Shown piece after piece: positions 40,086-50,167 of a DNA stretch of 64,000 nucleotides. This DNA is from Lepidostoma basale (lineage: Eukaryota; Arthropoda; Insecta; Trichoptera; Lepidostomatidae). The stretch is taken from contig JAHDVF020000515.1 of assembly GCA_022606425.2 (NCBI GenBank), positions 372,001 through 436,000 of the forward strand. Direction: 5' to 3'. The notes under the pieces were generated by a model. The model did not search any database and was not told the DNA's origin. It was given only the letters and a program-made list of their open reading frames with translations. The position numbers and the translations under genes are program-made. Position 1 is the first letter of the stretch; every line of letters starts with the position of its first letter.

Positions 40086-40639
40086 TATTCTGTAATAAAT
40101 TAACTAATGTTAGTAATTATATCATTTTTTTATTTTTATGTATTTTGTTTCCTACATCATTCCATAAGTAATTGCTTATTAATAACTAAATACACAAAAA
40201 CTTAATTAATTAATTAAAATAAACTACACATACATGATGAGTAATAATAAAAAAAATACAAATAAAATAAAACCAAACAATTTGAAAAGAAAATAAATTT
40301 ATTAAAAATGGTATTAAATGAAGAAAGTCCGCAAACACTTGAAGATGATAGAAACTAGATGATAGAAAGTCAGATAGAACTTGGATTAACCATATGCTTT
40401 TAAAGTAATAAGACAATTTTCTGTTTTTTTTAATATATGTATAATAATGAAATAAAATGATGCTTCTTTATTAACTACTTCTTCGTCTTCGAATCCACTT
40501 CGCAGGAAGCTTATCCCTCCTGAGAAACAAGGCCTCTACAATAAGAAGAGGATTATATTTTTACCAATAGATTGTTTTGGTCGAAATGATACTTCAACAA
40601 TTTTAAATGTTCAAATTTTGAAGCACTATTATTACACAA

Positions 40640-41262
40640 AACACGAAAGTCCGGATCGTCCAGCTGACAACATTTGCACCATCAAAAGAAAATTATGTGT
40701 TATGTTATTTTATTTTATATCATTGAATTTTATATTATATCAAAGACACTGAGGACGATAGCAGGCAAGACACTGAGAGATCGCGTGAGGAACACCAGAA
40801 TAAGAGAGATATATGAGGTTGAGGATATTATAAGAAAGAGCAGACAGCGAAAAAAGGGACTGGTACGGTCATGTTCAAAGAATGGACACCACCAGACTCC
40901 CCTATATTGCATTGCATAATCAGCCTCGTGGGACTCGTCCTCGTGGAAGACCTCCCAAAATATGGAAGGACAGCTGGGAGTCTACCTCACAGGAGGAGCA
41001 ACACTCTGGAGAACAGACCACATAGGTCTAGAACAAGGAAGAAGAAGTATTTTATATAATTTTTTTTAGATTTATTTTGCGGACGCTGGACGATCGAAGT
41101 GTGTGCGGGAGATGCCTATTGGTGGCGATGAGTTTCGCAACCCATCACACCGCGTCTCCGGCACGGCGAAAAGAGAAGGATGGAGTACCGCATCGGTTAA
41201 AGTGTGGCAGTCCATTCTTTCTGCCTACCCCTTTGGGGAGACGGTGTGATGGTTAGTTAGTT
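40640..41262 (+). mobile_element. SINE-like element sharing the LINE B 3' end, split by LINE A
   Basis: It opens CGAAAGTCCGGATCGTCCAG. After the LINE A insert (40736-41048) it resumes AGATTTATTTTGCGGACG, GATCGAAGTGTGTGCGGGAG and CGCAACCCATCACACCGCGT. It ends in the LINE B terminus GTGTGGCAGTCCATTCTTTC...GACGGTGTGATGG and GTTAGTTAGTT. An uninterrupted copy is at 52680-53097. Confidence 0.75.
40736..41048 (+). mobile_element. LINE family A, 5'-truncated insertion with 9-bp TSD
   Basis: It carries CACTGAGGACGATAGCAGGC, then the RDRVRNTRIREIYEVEDIIR region, YCIA, the SLVGLVLVEDLPKYG shadow, AGACCACATAGGTCTAGAAC and AAGGAAGAAGAAG. ATTTTATAT is duplicated at 40727-40735 and 41049-41057. Confidence 0.82.
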
Positions 41263-41271
41263 AGTTCTGTT

Positions 41272-41420
41272 ATGAGATTGTTGCAACAGCTGTTTTGCCA
41301 ACCTATGTTATGTCAGCTTGGCATCATCAGGTGTTACAAACAACAACAGTTGTTTGTAACACCTGATGATGCCAACATAGGTTGGCAAAACAGCTGTCAT
41401 GACAATTTAATAAAAATAGA
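41272..41420. repeat. Foldback with two opposed hammerhead-like cores
   Basis: Plus core: CTGATGA (41363-41369), stem II GCCAAC/GTTGGC (41371-41386), then AAAAC, CAGCTG and UC (41391-41398). The minus core (TCATCAG at 41323-41329) has a longer stem II loop. G12 is A in both, which should disable cleavage. It lies immediately after the GTTAGTT tail of the SINE-like element. Confidence 0.65.
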
Positions 41421-41644
41421 TTGCGAAACGTATAGTAATAGTGTTTCAAAATTAAAACATTCAATAATGCTGAAGTATCATTTCGGGCAGTACAATGGAT
41501 TATCTATTTAGTATTGGTAAAAAAAAAGTTTTTATAGAAGATTTATTCTATTTTTAAAGATTACAGAAAACAGTAATTTTTATCAATATTAAACCTCATC
41601 GGATACTAGGTGATATTCAACTGAGAAAGTAACAACAAGATTCA

Positions 41645-41734
41645 ATTTGATTCATCATGTCACCTCACACATGCCATACGACCACAGTGACAAGTTCTGT
41701 TGTCACATTGGAGGTGACTTACGTCCGTTAAGGG
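41645..41734 (+). mobile_element. TTAA element right end (piggyBac-like), second copy
   Basis: It matches 23827-23915 and ends GAGGTGACTTACGTCCGTTA then AGGG, followed by TTAA (41735-41738). The left end is missing. It lies about 130 bp downstream of a DLGAP splice donor. Confidence 0.5.
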
Positions 41735-41865
41735 TTAAATAAGCAAGTAGAAGAAATTTGCTCGTGAAACCAACGACGATAGCAAGATACGTGTTAATCC
41801 AAGCTCTACCACAAAAAGACGTAAATCATAGTCCAGAATGGAGATAGCGATTCAGCGATGGATAC

Positions 41866-42791
41866 CTGAGAAATCCGTATTGTCGGCATCCACGTCGAGG
41901 GAACACGACCCGATCGAGTCCACCGATTTATCCATTATCTTCACGACTAACTCCTTCGTTCTATCATTGATCAGCACGTCGTTTTCTTCTATATTTATAA
42001 CGTACGCCACGTCCGCATTGTTCTCTACGAAACCAACAGCTCTCGGTTCCTTCACGTCCAGATCATCGTATCTATCCAGGCACTTTGAGTTTTCAAACTG
42101 CTCCTCCGCATTCCCTATCACCAGCGTGCTCTTGCTAGAGTACAGAGATTCGGAATAAACGATATCCTCGTAAACCGTTCTATCACGATTGTCAAGAGGT
42201 AGCCGTTCGTCTTTGAGCTGCTGGATCTTATTGAAATGATTCTCCAACTTGTCCAAGCGTTTCTTACACCTCAATTGCTCGTTTGAAATACCCGGAACGT
42301 CCAGCAAATCCGGTGTATTCCTTCCTTTGAACAGCGGCGAGGATTCCGCGCTTTCCAACTCGAATTTGCAATATTTAGACGACGATAAATCATCGGATGT
42401 CGCAACTGACTGTCGGGAATGGAGGAAATTTTCTAAGGAAAAGAAAAATTTTGATTTGAACCGTTTTTTCTTCGGCGACGGCTTCGTCGTTGGGTTCAAC
42501 GTGAGCGTAGCGTTCTGATTGTTAGCACGCACCACGTTTGTGTTCTGAACCATAGACTTCGGGCGGTTTTCGCGGCCGTACTGCTGGTAGGAAGCCTCCT
42601 GTGGGTCCTCTAGACTGAGGGTCCGCCTGAACCTGTCGTTGATCTGGGATAGTAGGCGTCGTTGGGGCTCGTTCGTGTCGGTCGTTGAGCTGTCGTGCCG
42701 GGGTGGCGGTTGCTCCGTCGGGGGGATGCTCCTCACGGAGAGGAGGACCACCGAGGATGACGAATCCTCGGATGCGAAGTAGGGGATGTCG
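41866..42791 (-). CDS. Dlgap: DLGAP/SAPAP homolog, N-terminal large exon
   Basis: The acceptor is TTGTTTCCTCAG, the donor TCTCAG|GTATCC. The exon enters in phase 2 and reads DIPYFASEDSSSSVVLLSVR, RRLLSQINDRFRRTLSLEDP, PKKKRFKSKFFFSLENFLHS, NEQLRCKKRLDKLENHFNKI and RAVGFVENNADVAYVINIEE. It exits in phase 1 and the split codon (G+AC, Asp) joins the next exon. There are 308 whole codons. No named domain is recognised. A basic FKSKFFFSLENF patch and a short coiled-coil-like helix (CKKRLDKLENHFNKIQQLKD) are visible. Membership in the DLGAP gene rests on strand, phase and absence of any other gene between, not on homology. Confidence 0.8.
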
Positions 42792-43454
42792 CTGAGGAAA
42801 CAAATAAATTCAATTTATTAATAATGACAAAAAAAAAATACACGGAAAAACACCATTTATATATACATATGGCCTTATGAAAATAATACTCCATAAAATT
42901 TTATTAACAAAAATAAAAGTAATATATTTTCTAGAGCATGAGATAAAATCCTTTCCTTTCAAGTAAAAAATTAATAATTTATAAATATAGACTTAGATGA
43001 CAGTGCACAATGGTTTCTTATACCCGATCCTTATGTATACTTTATGATAGAAAGTCAATAATGAGCTATTTTCTGCTCACATTGAAGATTGTAAAATAAA
43101 TTCTTTTATCATTGATATAAATCCTCGATATTAGTCTTTTTTTTTTAAATAAATAAATAAAATATAAATAAATTATAAATAAAATAAAAATAATAAATAA
43201 AAACTCTTATATCAATAAATAATGTAGGATGAACAAAAGTATTATCTATAAAATAGTTCAATGATCCTTAAGATGGTTTGGATATAAGAAAAAAATATTT
43301 AAAATATATCTCTAGACAGAAGAGAGCAAAAATGTCATAAATCTAACTGAGAAATTTAAAAAAAAACTACCATAATTTAAATTACAGAACATTCACAAAT
43401 TCAATTCGTTCAAGATGGTTTGGAAAGAATGAATGATAAAAAAATGTACATATT

Positions 43455-43872
43455 ACGTTAAAAGCGTACTGCTATCTACCGCGGACGTTATTAGTAAACT
43501 CCAGGTGTTTATCAATAGGTGCCTTCGCTCAATATTCAAAATCTATTGGCCCCAAACAGTGTCAAATGCCGTTCTCTGGACCATGGCAGGCGAAAAGCCA
43601 ATTAGAGAACAAATCTCTAGATGCAAATGGCAGTGGATCGGTCAAACTCTGGGACGGAACCCAGCCTGCATCGCTCAGGGCGCACTAGACTGGTCCCCTA
43701 TGGGGGGAAAGAGAAAGCGAGGCAGACCTAGAGCCACCTGGAGAAGAGCCCTGCAGGACGAGGTTAAGGCAGCAGGCCTCACTTGGGATGATGTTATACT
43801 TCAGGCATGCGATAGTCGGGTGGAGAAGGTATGCACCACGGAGGTGTGACAGGACAAAAAGTAGAAGAGACT
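43455..43872 (+). mobile_element. LINE family D copy
   Basis: The plus strand encodes SVLLSTADVISKLQVFINRC, NAVLWTMAGEKPIREQISRC, PMGGKRKRGRPRATWRRALQ and AAGLTWDDVILQACDSRVEK with VCTTEV and a stop. It has deletions near the start and end compared with 38.3 kb. The tail is replaced by GTAGAAGAG. Confidence 0.78.
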
Positions 43873-44030
43873 TGTTATGTAAATGGAACAAGATACAGAG
43901 GAAGACCGAGGAAAACATAGCACGATCAAATCAATCAAATATTAAATATCAGATACATGAGAAATCGACATGCGTACATGACACAATCTATGAATGTTGA
44001 GAAAGCGAGAGAAATGTCAGGAAAGATTTT
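43873..44030 (+). mobile_element. LINE family B fragment
   Basis: It carries VNGTRYRGRPRKT-like codons (AGAGGAAGACCGAGGAAAAC), the TCAATCAAATATTAAAT region and YECRESERNV-like GAATGTTGAGAAAGCGAGAG. Smaller B scraps precede it at 43000-43030, 43255-43280 and 43410-43440. Confidence 0.6.
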
Positions 44031-44397
44031 TTTTAAAATTATATATCTACCATCTTGCGTAAACATGCTTCCTTCTGAGTGCGCGACGCAGCAGCGAATA
44101 CATCTCAAATTCACAGAAAAATCTAATCGAGAAACGGACACCTTCATTTAAAAACTTTTCAACGGCCGTCTTTTTCACCGTGCCATTAGCAACAATGCAC
44201 GCACTTCCGAAGTTAACGATAAAATAAACACAATAACCGCGGTGGCTTGAAAATAAAATATTTACTAAAAACAATTGAAACAATGCTGCAAATGTCATTT
44301 GTTTTTTTATGAAACTGCAAAACAAGGGTGAATATTTGAATACGGAATGGACTACATCGAAAGTGGAATTCCTATAATTAATAAAAATAATAAAACA

Positions 44398-44665
44398 GAA
44401 ACCCTACGTGATCGAGTTAGGAATACAGCAATCCGAGAAATCTGCGAGGTCAAAGATGTGGTCGGCGATACAAAGACGGCGATACTGGCATCAACATGTA
44501 GAAAGAATGAGCTCAAATAGAATTCCATACATAGCTCTCCATGGAACGCCAAACGGTCAACGCCGAACAAGAAGACCCCCGAAACGGTGGAGAGAAAGCT
44601 GGAGTTCAGTGTCTCAAGAGGACCCGCCTGAAATAACAGGCTCCTGAGTCTACCAAAAGTGAAGA
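44398..44665 (+). mobile_element. LINE family A' copy
   Basis: It carries RDRVRNTAIREICEV-equivalent codons, then RRRYWHQHVERMSSNRIPYI, LHGTPNGQRRTRRPPKRWRE and SWSSVSQEDPPEITGS before a stop, and GAAGAAG. A small deletion near 44460 shifts the frame. It is close to 27795-28130. Confidence 0.75.
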
Positions 44666-44894
44666 AGAATATAACAGAATAATTACACTTTGAATTATGA
44701 ACTATTATGAACAGGGTGGTGATCTAGGGGATAGAATGCTTGGCTCCTGATCCAGGGGACTTGAATTCAAGCAACACGGCCAGATCCCTTCTTCATAATG
44801 AGCTATTTTCTGCTCATATTGGAGACTAAAAAAAAACAAACACTTGTTTTCTCTGCGTGAATACTGCGTATACCCTGGACAGCAATAAGAACAA

Positions 44895-45010
44895 ACCAGT
44901 AGATCATTGTCACGTGGCCGACGTGGCCTCACTTGGCCCACATTCAATATTTAATTTATTTTATCGTGTCACGTTTTCCTCGGTCTTCCTCTATTTCTAG
45001 TTCCATTTTA
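44895..45010 (-). mobile_element. LINE family B fragment
   Basis: On plus, CACTTGGCCCACATTCAATA, TTTTATCGTGTCACGTTTTC and CTCGGTCTTCCTCTATTTCT correspond to NGTRNRGRPRKTWH...NVG on minus. Confidence 0.6.
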
Positions 45011-45781
45011 TTTTAAAAGGCTAACCCCAAGGATTCAAATTAACGGTGTTAGAATTTATTTTACAATCTTCAATATGAGCAGAAAATAGCTCATTATCAT
45101 GAAGAAGGAATCTGGTCGTGTCCAGGCTCGCACCCATGTCCCCTGGATCAAGACCCAAGCGTTCTGTCCCCTAGTTAATGTTCGATTTTAATGTTTGATT
45201 TTTCTCTGACCCAAAAAAAAAGGTCGCCAATTGAGTATATTTCACCTTGCTATGGTATTATCAAATGTCGTATTCAGTAATATAATATATAGTGTAGAAA
45301 CTGGCCGGTACCATCGTGCACTGTCATCTTTGCTTTTTTTAATAATGTTATTATAATATTATAGATAGATATTAAATGATAAATAAATTTGGGACATCTA
45401 GTACACATTAAATTTAACATAACAAGAAAACAAAATATTTACAAAAAGAAAAGAAAAAAACAAATAAGTACTTACGTGGGAAGAAATAGATGAATGTGTG
45501 GACGACAGAAGTTCTTGAATGTGCATCATGCCAACACCGAGATGTTTACATTTTTTTTGTTTAATGAAGGGAGGGCAACACCAATACAGTAAAAAAAATA
45601 TAGTATATACAGAAAAAAGAAAAACAAAACACTAGCGATGGTATACATTTTTTGTGTGTGAAATGTGAAATTTAAAAATAAAATAAAATAACATTTCTAT
45701 CTTTAATTCCATTTTTTTTTAAATCAATTTGGTATTATGTATACGTATGCTTTTTATAGCCTTATAAAACAAATATTTTTT
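45011..45781. other. Unassigned intron DNA with a decayed hammerhead-like motif
   Basis: A pair of related segments (about 44745-44830 and 45075-45175: CCTGATCCAGGGGACTTGAA and GAGCTATTTTCTGCTCATAT) are inverted to each other, an undescribed repeat of about 100 bp. At 45233-45270 minus reads TTTGATAATACCATAGCAAG then GTGAAATATACTC, a decayed member of the foldback family. The rest is AT-rich. Confidence 0.45.
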
Positions 45782-46215
45782 AAGGATTAATTGTATCTCA
45801 ATAGAGACGAAAATGCAAATTGGAAACATAATATGGTGTTCGAGGCGTTTACAGGACTTATGACCTGTCATTGGTTGGGTTAAGCGCACGCTTTATGTAA
45901 TACAACATTACCCATTCCTCCCGTCTTACGACCACCACGTCTGACAAATTTTTGGAAGATGTATATATGCTACAATGTTGCACTACACTTCACATTTTTT
46001 AGTTCAATCTACACTAGCGCCATCTATTAAGATTGGATTAAGCATTAAGCAGAAGATCTTTAATAACGCAATGTGAAAGGCTACCGCCATTAACATACAT
46101 TGCTAGATAACGCCTGGAGATGTCTCTACAATTTTTATGCTATTTTAACTTGGACCAGTTTTTTTACAACATTTTGAATGTATACAAATACTTGTAGACG
46201 AATACTGGATTTTAC
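45782..46215 (+). repeat. R420 dispersed repeat, copy 3 (near full)
   Basis: It opens GGATTAATTGTATCTCAATA. Conserved blocks are CATTGGTTGGGTTAAGCGCA, ACGACCACCACGTCTGACAA, CACTAGCGCCATCTATTAAG and GCAATGTGAAAGGCTACCGC. It ends at GTATACAAATACTTGTAGAC. It has no ORF and no clear TSD. Confidence 0.8.
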
Positions 46216-46854
46216 CCATTGCGGGTTATCATTTCAAATATTTTTTAATTTATGAATAATATTTAAAAAAATATTTTTGATAATATTACACATTTAGTAA
46301 ATTTATTTATCTAGGTCTGAAAAGGTTTTAAAAAATTATCAAAGAACGAATGAATGTACCATAAATATAATAATCCAAAGATTACATTAATCAAAATGAT
46401 TATCTTTTATTTTTCATTCGCAATGAATTAATAATAATCGGAGCAATTATTACTTACTAATTATTTAAGGCAATGTCGATATAAAAATTTCAAAAAGACA
46501 CACATTTTAATCAAATATATACCATCATCACAAAACACCACTACGTAGAGGATAAAATACAAAAATATATATTGTTAAAGGGTGCGAAGTGCTCTGCAAG
46601 CAAAAAAGTACAAATTCACAATACAATGCAAAAAAAAAACGAGAAAAACGTATACTTTTTATTAACACATTCGATACCTACACCCGTAAGGGTTTCGGTT
46701 CATTTTTGTGTTTATGATAATGGAGTCTTATCGAAATCAGAAAAAAATATATAATTTTTCTAATAATATAATATTTATGTTGAGTTTGGCAAATAGTCGA
46801 ATTCATTTATATTATGTCGTAATATTATAGTTCGACTATTTGCCACATTCCGGT

Positions 46855-47200
46855 TGACCATCAGTCTAACTGATCGACAGTCTGGCCGATCATCAGTCTG
46901 ACTGATCGACAGTCTGGCCGATCATCAGTCTGACTGATCGACAGTCTGGCCGATCATCAATCTGACTGATCATCAGTCTAGATGATCGACAGTCTGGGCG
47001 ATCATCAGTCTGACTGATTAACATTCTGGCCGATCATCAGTCTGACTGATCGACAGTCTGGCCGATTATCAGTCTGACTGATCGACAGTCTGATCGACAG
47101 TCTGGCCGATCATCATCAGTCTGACCGATCATCAGTCTGACCGATCGGCAGTCTGGCCGATCATAAGTCCGACTGATCGACAGTCTGGCCGGTCATATTT
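46855..47200 (+). repeat. 32-bp minisatellite, CTGATCGACAGTCTGGCCGA units
   Basis: About 10-11 tandem units of GATCATCAGTCTGACTGATC plus GACAGTCTGGCC occur. Each contains GATC and near-palindromes (CAGTCTGACTG). Some units are shortened or contain substitutions. It sits in an upstream DLGAP intron if the first-exon candidate is right. Confidence 0.92.
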
Positions 47201-47357
47201 CATTCGTTCATATTTCATATGATTAATTAAAACATTGACATAAGCTACTACGTACGATACCAAAAACAAGTTGTAATCGATCATTGATCGGATCTGTAGA
47301 CAGGTGTTATACGTAACGAGATAATGTTGGTACAAAGTCCCAAATAAAAGTGTTGGT

Positions 47358-47540
47358 AACTAGCTAATCGTCACACCGTCTTCCGATAGCGTAAGCAGAA
47401 AGAATTCACTTCTTATATTTTCATTCGACACTATCATACATAGATTTTCTACACATTCGTATAGGAGATCTCATTTCTACTGCATTTATTCTTCTTTCAT
47501 CCTTCTTTTGTCAGTTCCATGCTTCACTTCCTTACATAAG
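47358..47540 (-). mobile_element. LINE family B, internally deleted fragment
   Basis: On plus it opens CTAATCGTCACACCGTCTTC and GCAGAAAGAAT, then jumps to TCACTTCTTATATTTTCATT and TTTGTCAGTTCCATGCTTCA. The middle of the C-terminal region is missing. Confidence 0.65.
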
Positions 47541-48079
47541 GTCGAAAAGATTTCATTTATATTTTCATAATTCTTTTGCTAGTATACCATAGACTAATAT
47601 AATATCCTAGAAAAGAGGGAAGCATTTACGTATCGACACCGCTCTTCGCTCTATGAATCCGGATTATTTATATTGAATAGATGTTTCGTCCGTCTACCGC
47701 CATTGCCCTTCCGGTATATTTAACATCACATACCAAAGTGTATGAAGCTAGACTGGCATTGCCTCATTGGTTGCCAACTATTTTATTTTAAGATTACATT
47801 ACTGTACCCGTTTTATAGCCCGACTAGCAGAGCCAACTTAACTTTAAAACTGAAATCAATAAAACAGTCAGCAATTGCTTCTTTCATCTAAGGCAATTAA
47901 GATCCATAAAAAGAAATATTCCCATTGACATATTAATCGATGTATGATTAAGTGTATAGAATTCCACAATGATGTTATTATTATATTGTGAATATTTCAT
48001 ATCACTTATAGAATTTTTAGTTCTTCTATTTTTAAACAACTTTTGTTTATTTTAATAACATCATTCCCATTGACAGTTT
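47541..48079. other. Unassigned AT-rich stretch
   Basis: No ORF or repeat was recognised. Confidence 0.4.
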
Positions 48080-48640
48080 TAAAACATTAATCAATTCCTT
48101 CATCGTGTCCCGACTAGATTACTGCAATGGAGTCTACGCCAACATCCCCAAACAGCAAACAAATAAATCCAGTCTGCATTCAATGCAGTAGCATGACTGA
48201 TTAGGGGTGTGCCAAAGAGTTGTCACATAACACAGCATCTTAAGGAGCTCCACTGGCTGAAATGTCCAGAAATGATACAATACAAGCTCTGCTGGACGGT
48301 ATACTCGTATAAGGCGTTGCATGGTATGGCACCAGCTTATATATCTGAACTCTGCATCAACGAGAACCTGAATGCTAGACAGTCTACATTGCGATCAGCT
48401 AAGTCTTCTGCGATCGGTAGATTGACTGTACCAAAACGCTGTCCAAGCACAAACTTTGGCGACCGAGCCTTCGCGGTAGCCGGCCCTTCAGCCTGGAACA
48501 ATCTTCCAGCAGGCCTTAAGTGCATTGAGACTCAATCAGATTTTAGATCGAGACTCAAAACGCACCTTTTCAAATTATCATTTCCTGACAGGAAGGGCTG
48601 ATCAACTACGTCAAGTGCAGCCCTCATACTAAATATGTTT
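48080..48640 (+). mobile_element. L2/CR1-like LINE, best 3' end
   Basis: It carries LDYCNGVYANIP-equivalent codons. After frame breaks it encodes QHLKELHWLKCPEMIQYKLC, YKALHGMAPAYISELCINEN, KSSAIGRLTVPKRCPSTNFG and DRAFAVAGPSAWNNLPAGLK, ending DFRSRLKTHLFKLSF. The LKELHWLP...ALHG.AP.YLS and AG...WN.LP patterns are those of L2/CR1-type RT C-termini. It is followed by an ATT-rich tail. Confidence 0.82.
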
Positions 48641-48664
48641 ATTATTATTGTTATCATTATTATT

Positions 48665-49140
48665 ATTTTTTTTATCTAGTTGATAAAACGGAGCATCTTC
48701 TACAGCGCCCTTGAGATGAGTAATTCATAAAAATGGCCATTTTAGCTTTTTTGGATATGTTTTTGTTTGCGATGACAACATTCAGTGCACCATTCACTTT
48801 GTTGCCTGCCCCAACCCTTCTTTCAATGTATCTCTCCACTTGCCCATATTTTGTAAACATACTACCCAAATACACGAACTCATCTACTTACTCCAAATTT
48901 TCACCATTCACTGTAATGTAGCAGACTATCGTGATTTTTTCTTCTTTTTCAAAAATCATTACCTTGGACTTATTCACATTCATCATCAGATCATTTCACA
49001 TGCATAGCTCATACATACTATTCACCAGGACTGGTAGTTCATACTCGTTGTCTGCAAGTAGGACAGCGTCATCCGCATACAAGAGACAGCTTACTGACAC
49101 TCCGCTCATTTTGGCACCTACATACAACCCGCTCAGATCT
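48665..49140 (-). mobile_element. LINE family B, RT palm including YADD
   Basis: The minus strand encodes SGLYVGAKMSGVSVSCLLYA then DDAVLLADNEYELP, the YADD catalytic motif. Next come NDLMMNVNKSKVMIFEKEE and DEFVYLGSMFTKYGQVERYI, ending GAGNKVNGALNVVIANKN. It is the only B copy here that reaches the catalytic motif. The C-terminal end is missing and frame breaks are present. Confidence 0.8.
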
Positions 49141-49610
49141 TTCGTTCCGTGGCTCTATCCCACGGCATTTCTTTTTGGAACGCTGGGGACCAATTATCGG
49201 CAGCTTCGAAGAGATGGGCATCTTATAATGCATTTCTTTAGATTAATCAGGGGATATTTCGAAAACTCAGCCGTGCTGGAGGATGTTGGTCTTTTTTTTC
49301 CTGATAGATATCTCCGATAGCGACAGCATAGATTGTTTTACCTACCGGCCGCCAGAGTTAACCTGTCTCTTGTGACACCGGTGGGAAGAGCAATTAGTCT
49401 GCTGAACGCGGTCTACTCTGAGATGGGCGTCTTTTATATTAGTGAAAGTACGTTAAGAAAACAATACTCTTGTCTTTCTAATGTCGAACCATCTCTCGTG
49501 CGTTCTTGGTATAACATATATTACATTTTACCTGTACTCAATAGATGCCTTAAACATTAATATTGTTGGTAATGTCTGTTGGGATTATACTCTGATTTGA
49601 TTTGAAACAT
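49141..49610 (+). mobile_element. LINE family I, longest copy
   Basis: The plus strand encodes LIMHFFRLIRGYFENSAVLE, DVGLFFPDRYLR, then FYLPAARVNLSLVTPVGRAI and SLLNAVYSEMGVFYISESTL. It ends CTCTGATTTGATTTGA. It abuts the LINE B palm fragment at 49140 without a visible duplication. Confidence 0.75.
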
Positions 49611-49619
49611 TCATACAAC

Positions 49620-49745
49620 AGTTCTACCCTAGATAGGTCGCAATGTTTTCATTTCTATACATATTTCATACTGTTCTAACTAGATGTTTCGTTCTGGAAG
49701 TGTCATCTCGTCTTTTGCTTCGATTCCGGCAATATTCGACCACTC
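49620..49745 (-). mobile_element. LINE family A'' scrap
   Basis: The minus strand encodes GIEAKDEMTLPERNI, a stop, LEQYEICIEMKTLRPI, a stop and GRT, matching the GIEVRTDTNRTKNLLR...RTLRPIVGRT region. Confidence 0.5.
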
Positions 49746-49884
49746 AATTAAGCGTGTGAACACTGATATCAACATCAACATGTTGCAACATTCGCGTGCC
49801 TCATCGTCTTTGATGACATCGCGCCAGTATGAAGTTACCATTTTTCACATTCCATTCCATTTTTTCGAAAAATGTTTTACACCC

Positions 49885-49985
49885 CTGATCACCAATCAGC
49901 GCCCGTCCCGGCGGCCGTGGGACGCGCGGGGGGAGGGCCTCGGCCAATGGAGCGTTACGATTCAAACGTGACCGGCTGTCAAATA
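49885..49985. promoter_or_regulatory. GC-rich segment with two CCAAT boxes
   Basis: In AT-rich surroundings this roughly 100-bp segment is strongly GC-rich. It holds ACCAATCAGCGCCCG and GGCCAATGGAGCG, sites of the NF-Y type. On minus it would face the DLGAP exon at 42791. It may be an alternative promoter or a transposon promoter. No ORF supports either. Confidence 0.35.
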
Positions 49986-50167
49986 GAACGCATTGTTCCA
50001 AAATGGAATACTGCCGTTCCAGATTCGAAAATATTATCGAAGATCCGACAATATTAAATTCTAAGCAAAAGAGATATCACATTAATGGATTACTACCATC
50101 CCGAGACATAGCGAAAAACTGAACTCTATGATATTTACAGAAATTAAAATATATATGTACTCGTATA

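Noticed and set aside
42522..42803. 93-codon minus ORF in another frame over the DLGAP N-terminal exon
   Set aside because: It is a shadow; it lacks splice phase and the overlapping frame continues for 308 codons between good splice sites.
45477..45530. Strong splice donor (CAC|GTAAGT on minus) with a short open stretch, as a DLGAP exon
   Set aside because: It could supply two bases to exon 42791, but in that frame a stop lies directly upstream without a start codon or a usable acceptor in the phase left by the candidate first exon.
46855..47200. CRISPR-like array
   Set aside because: Units run without unique spacers and no cas genes are present; it is a eukaryotic minisatellite.
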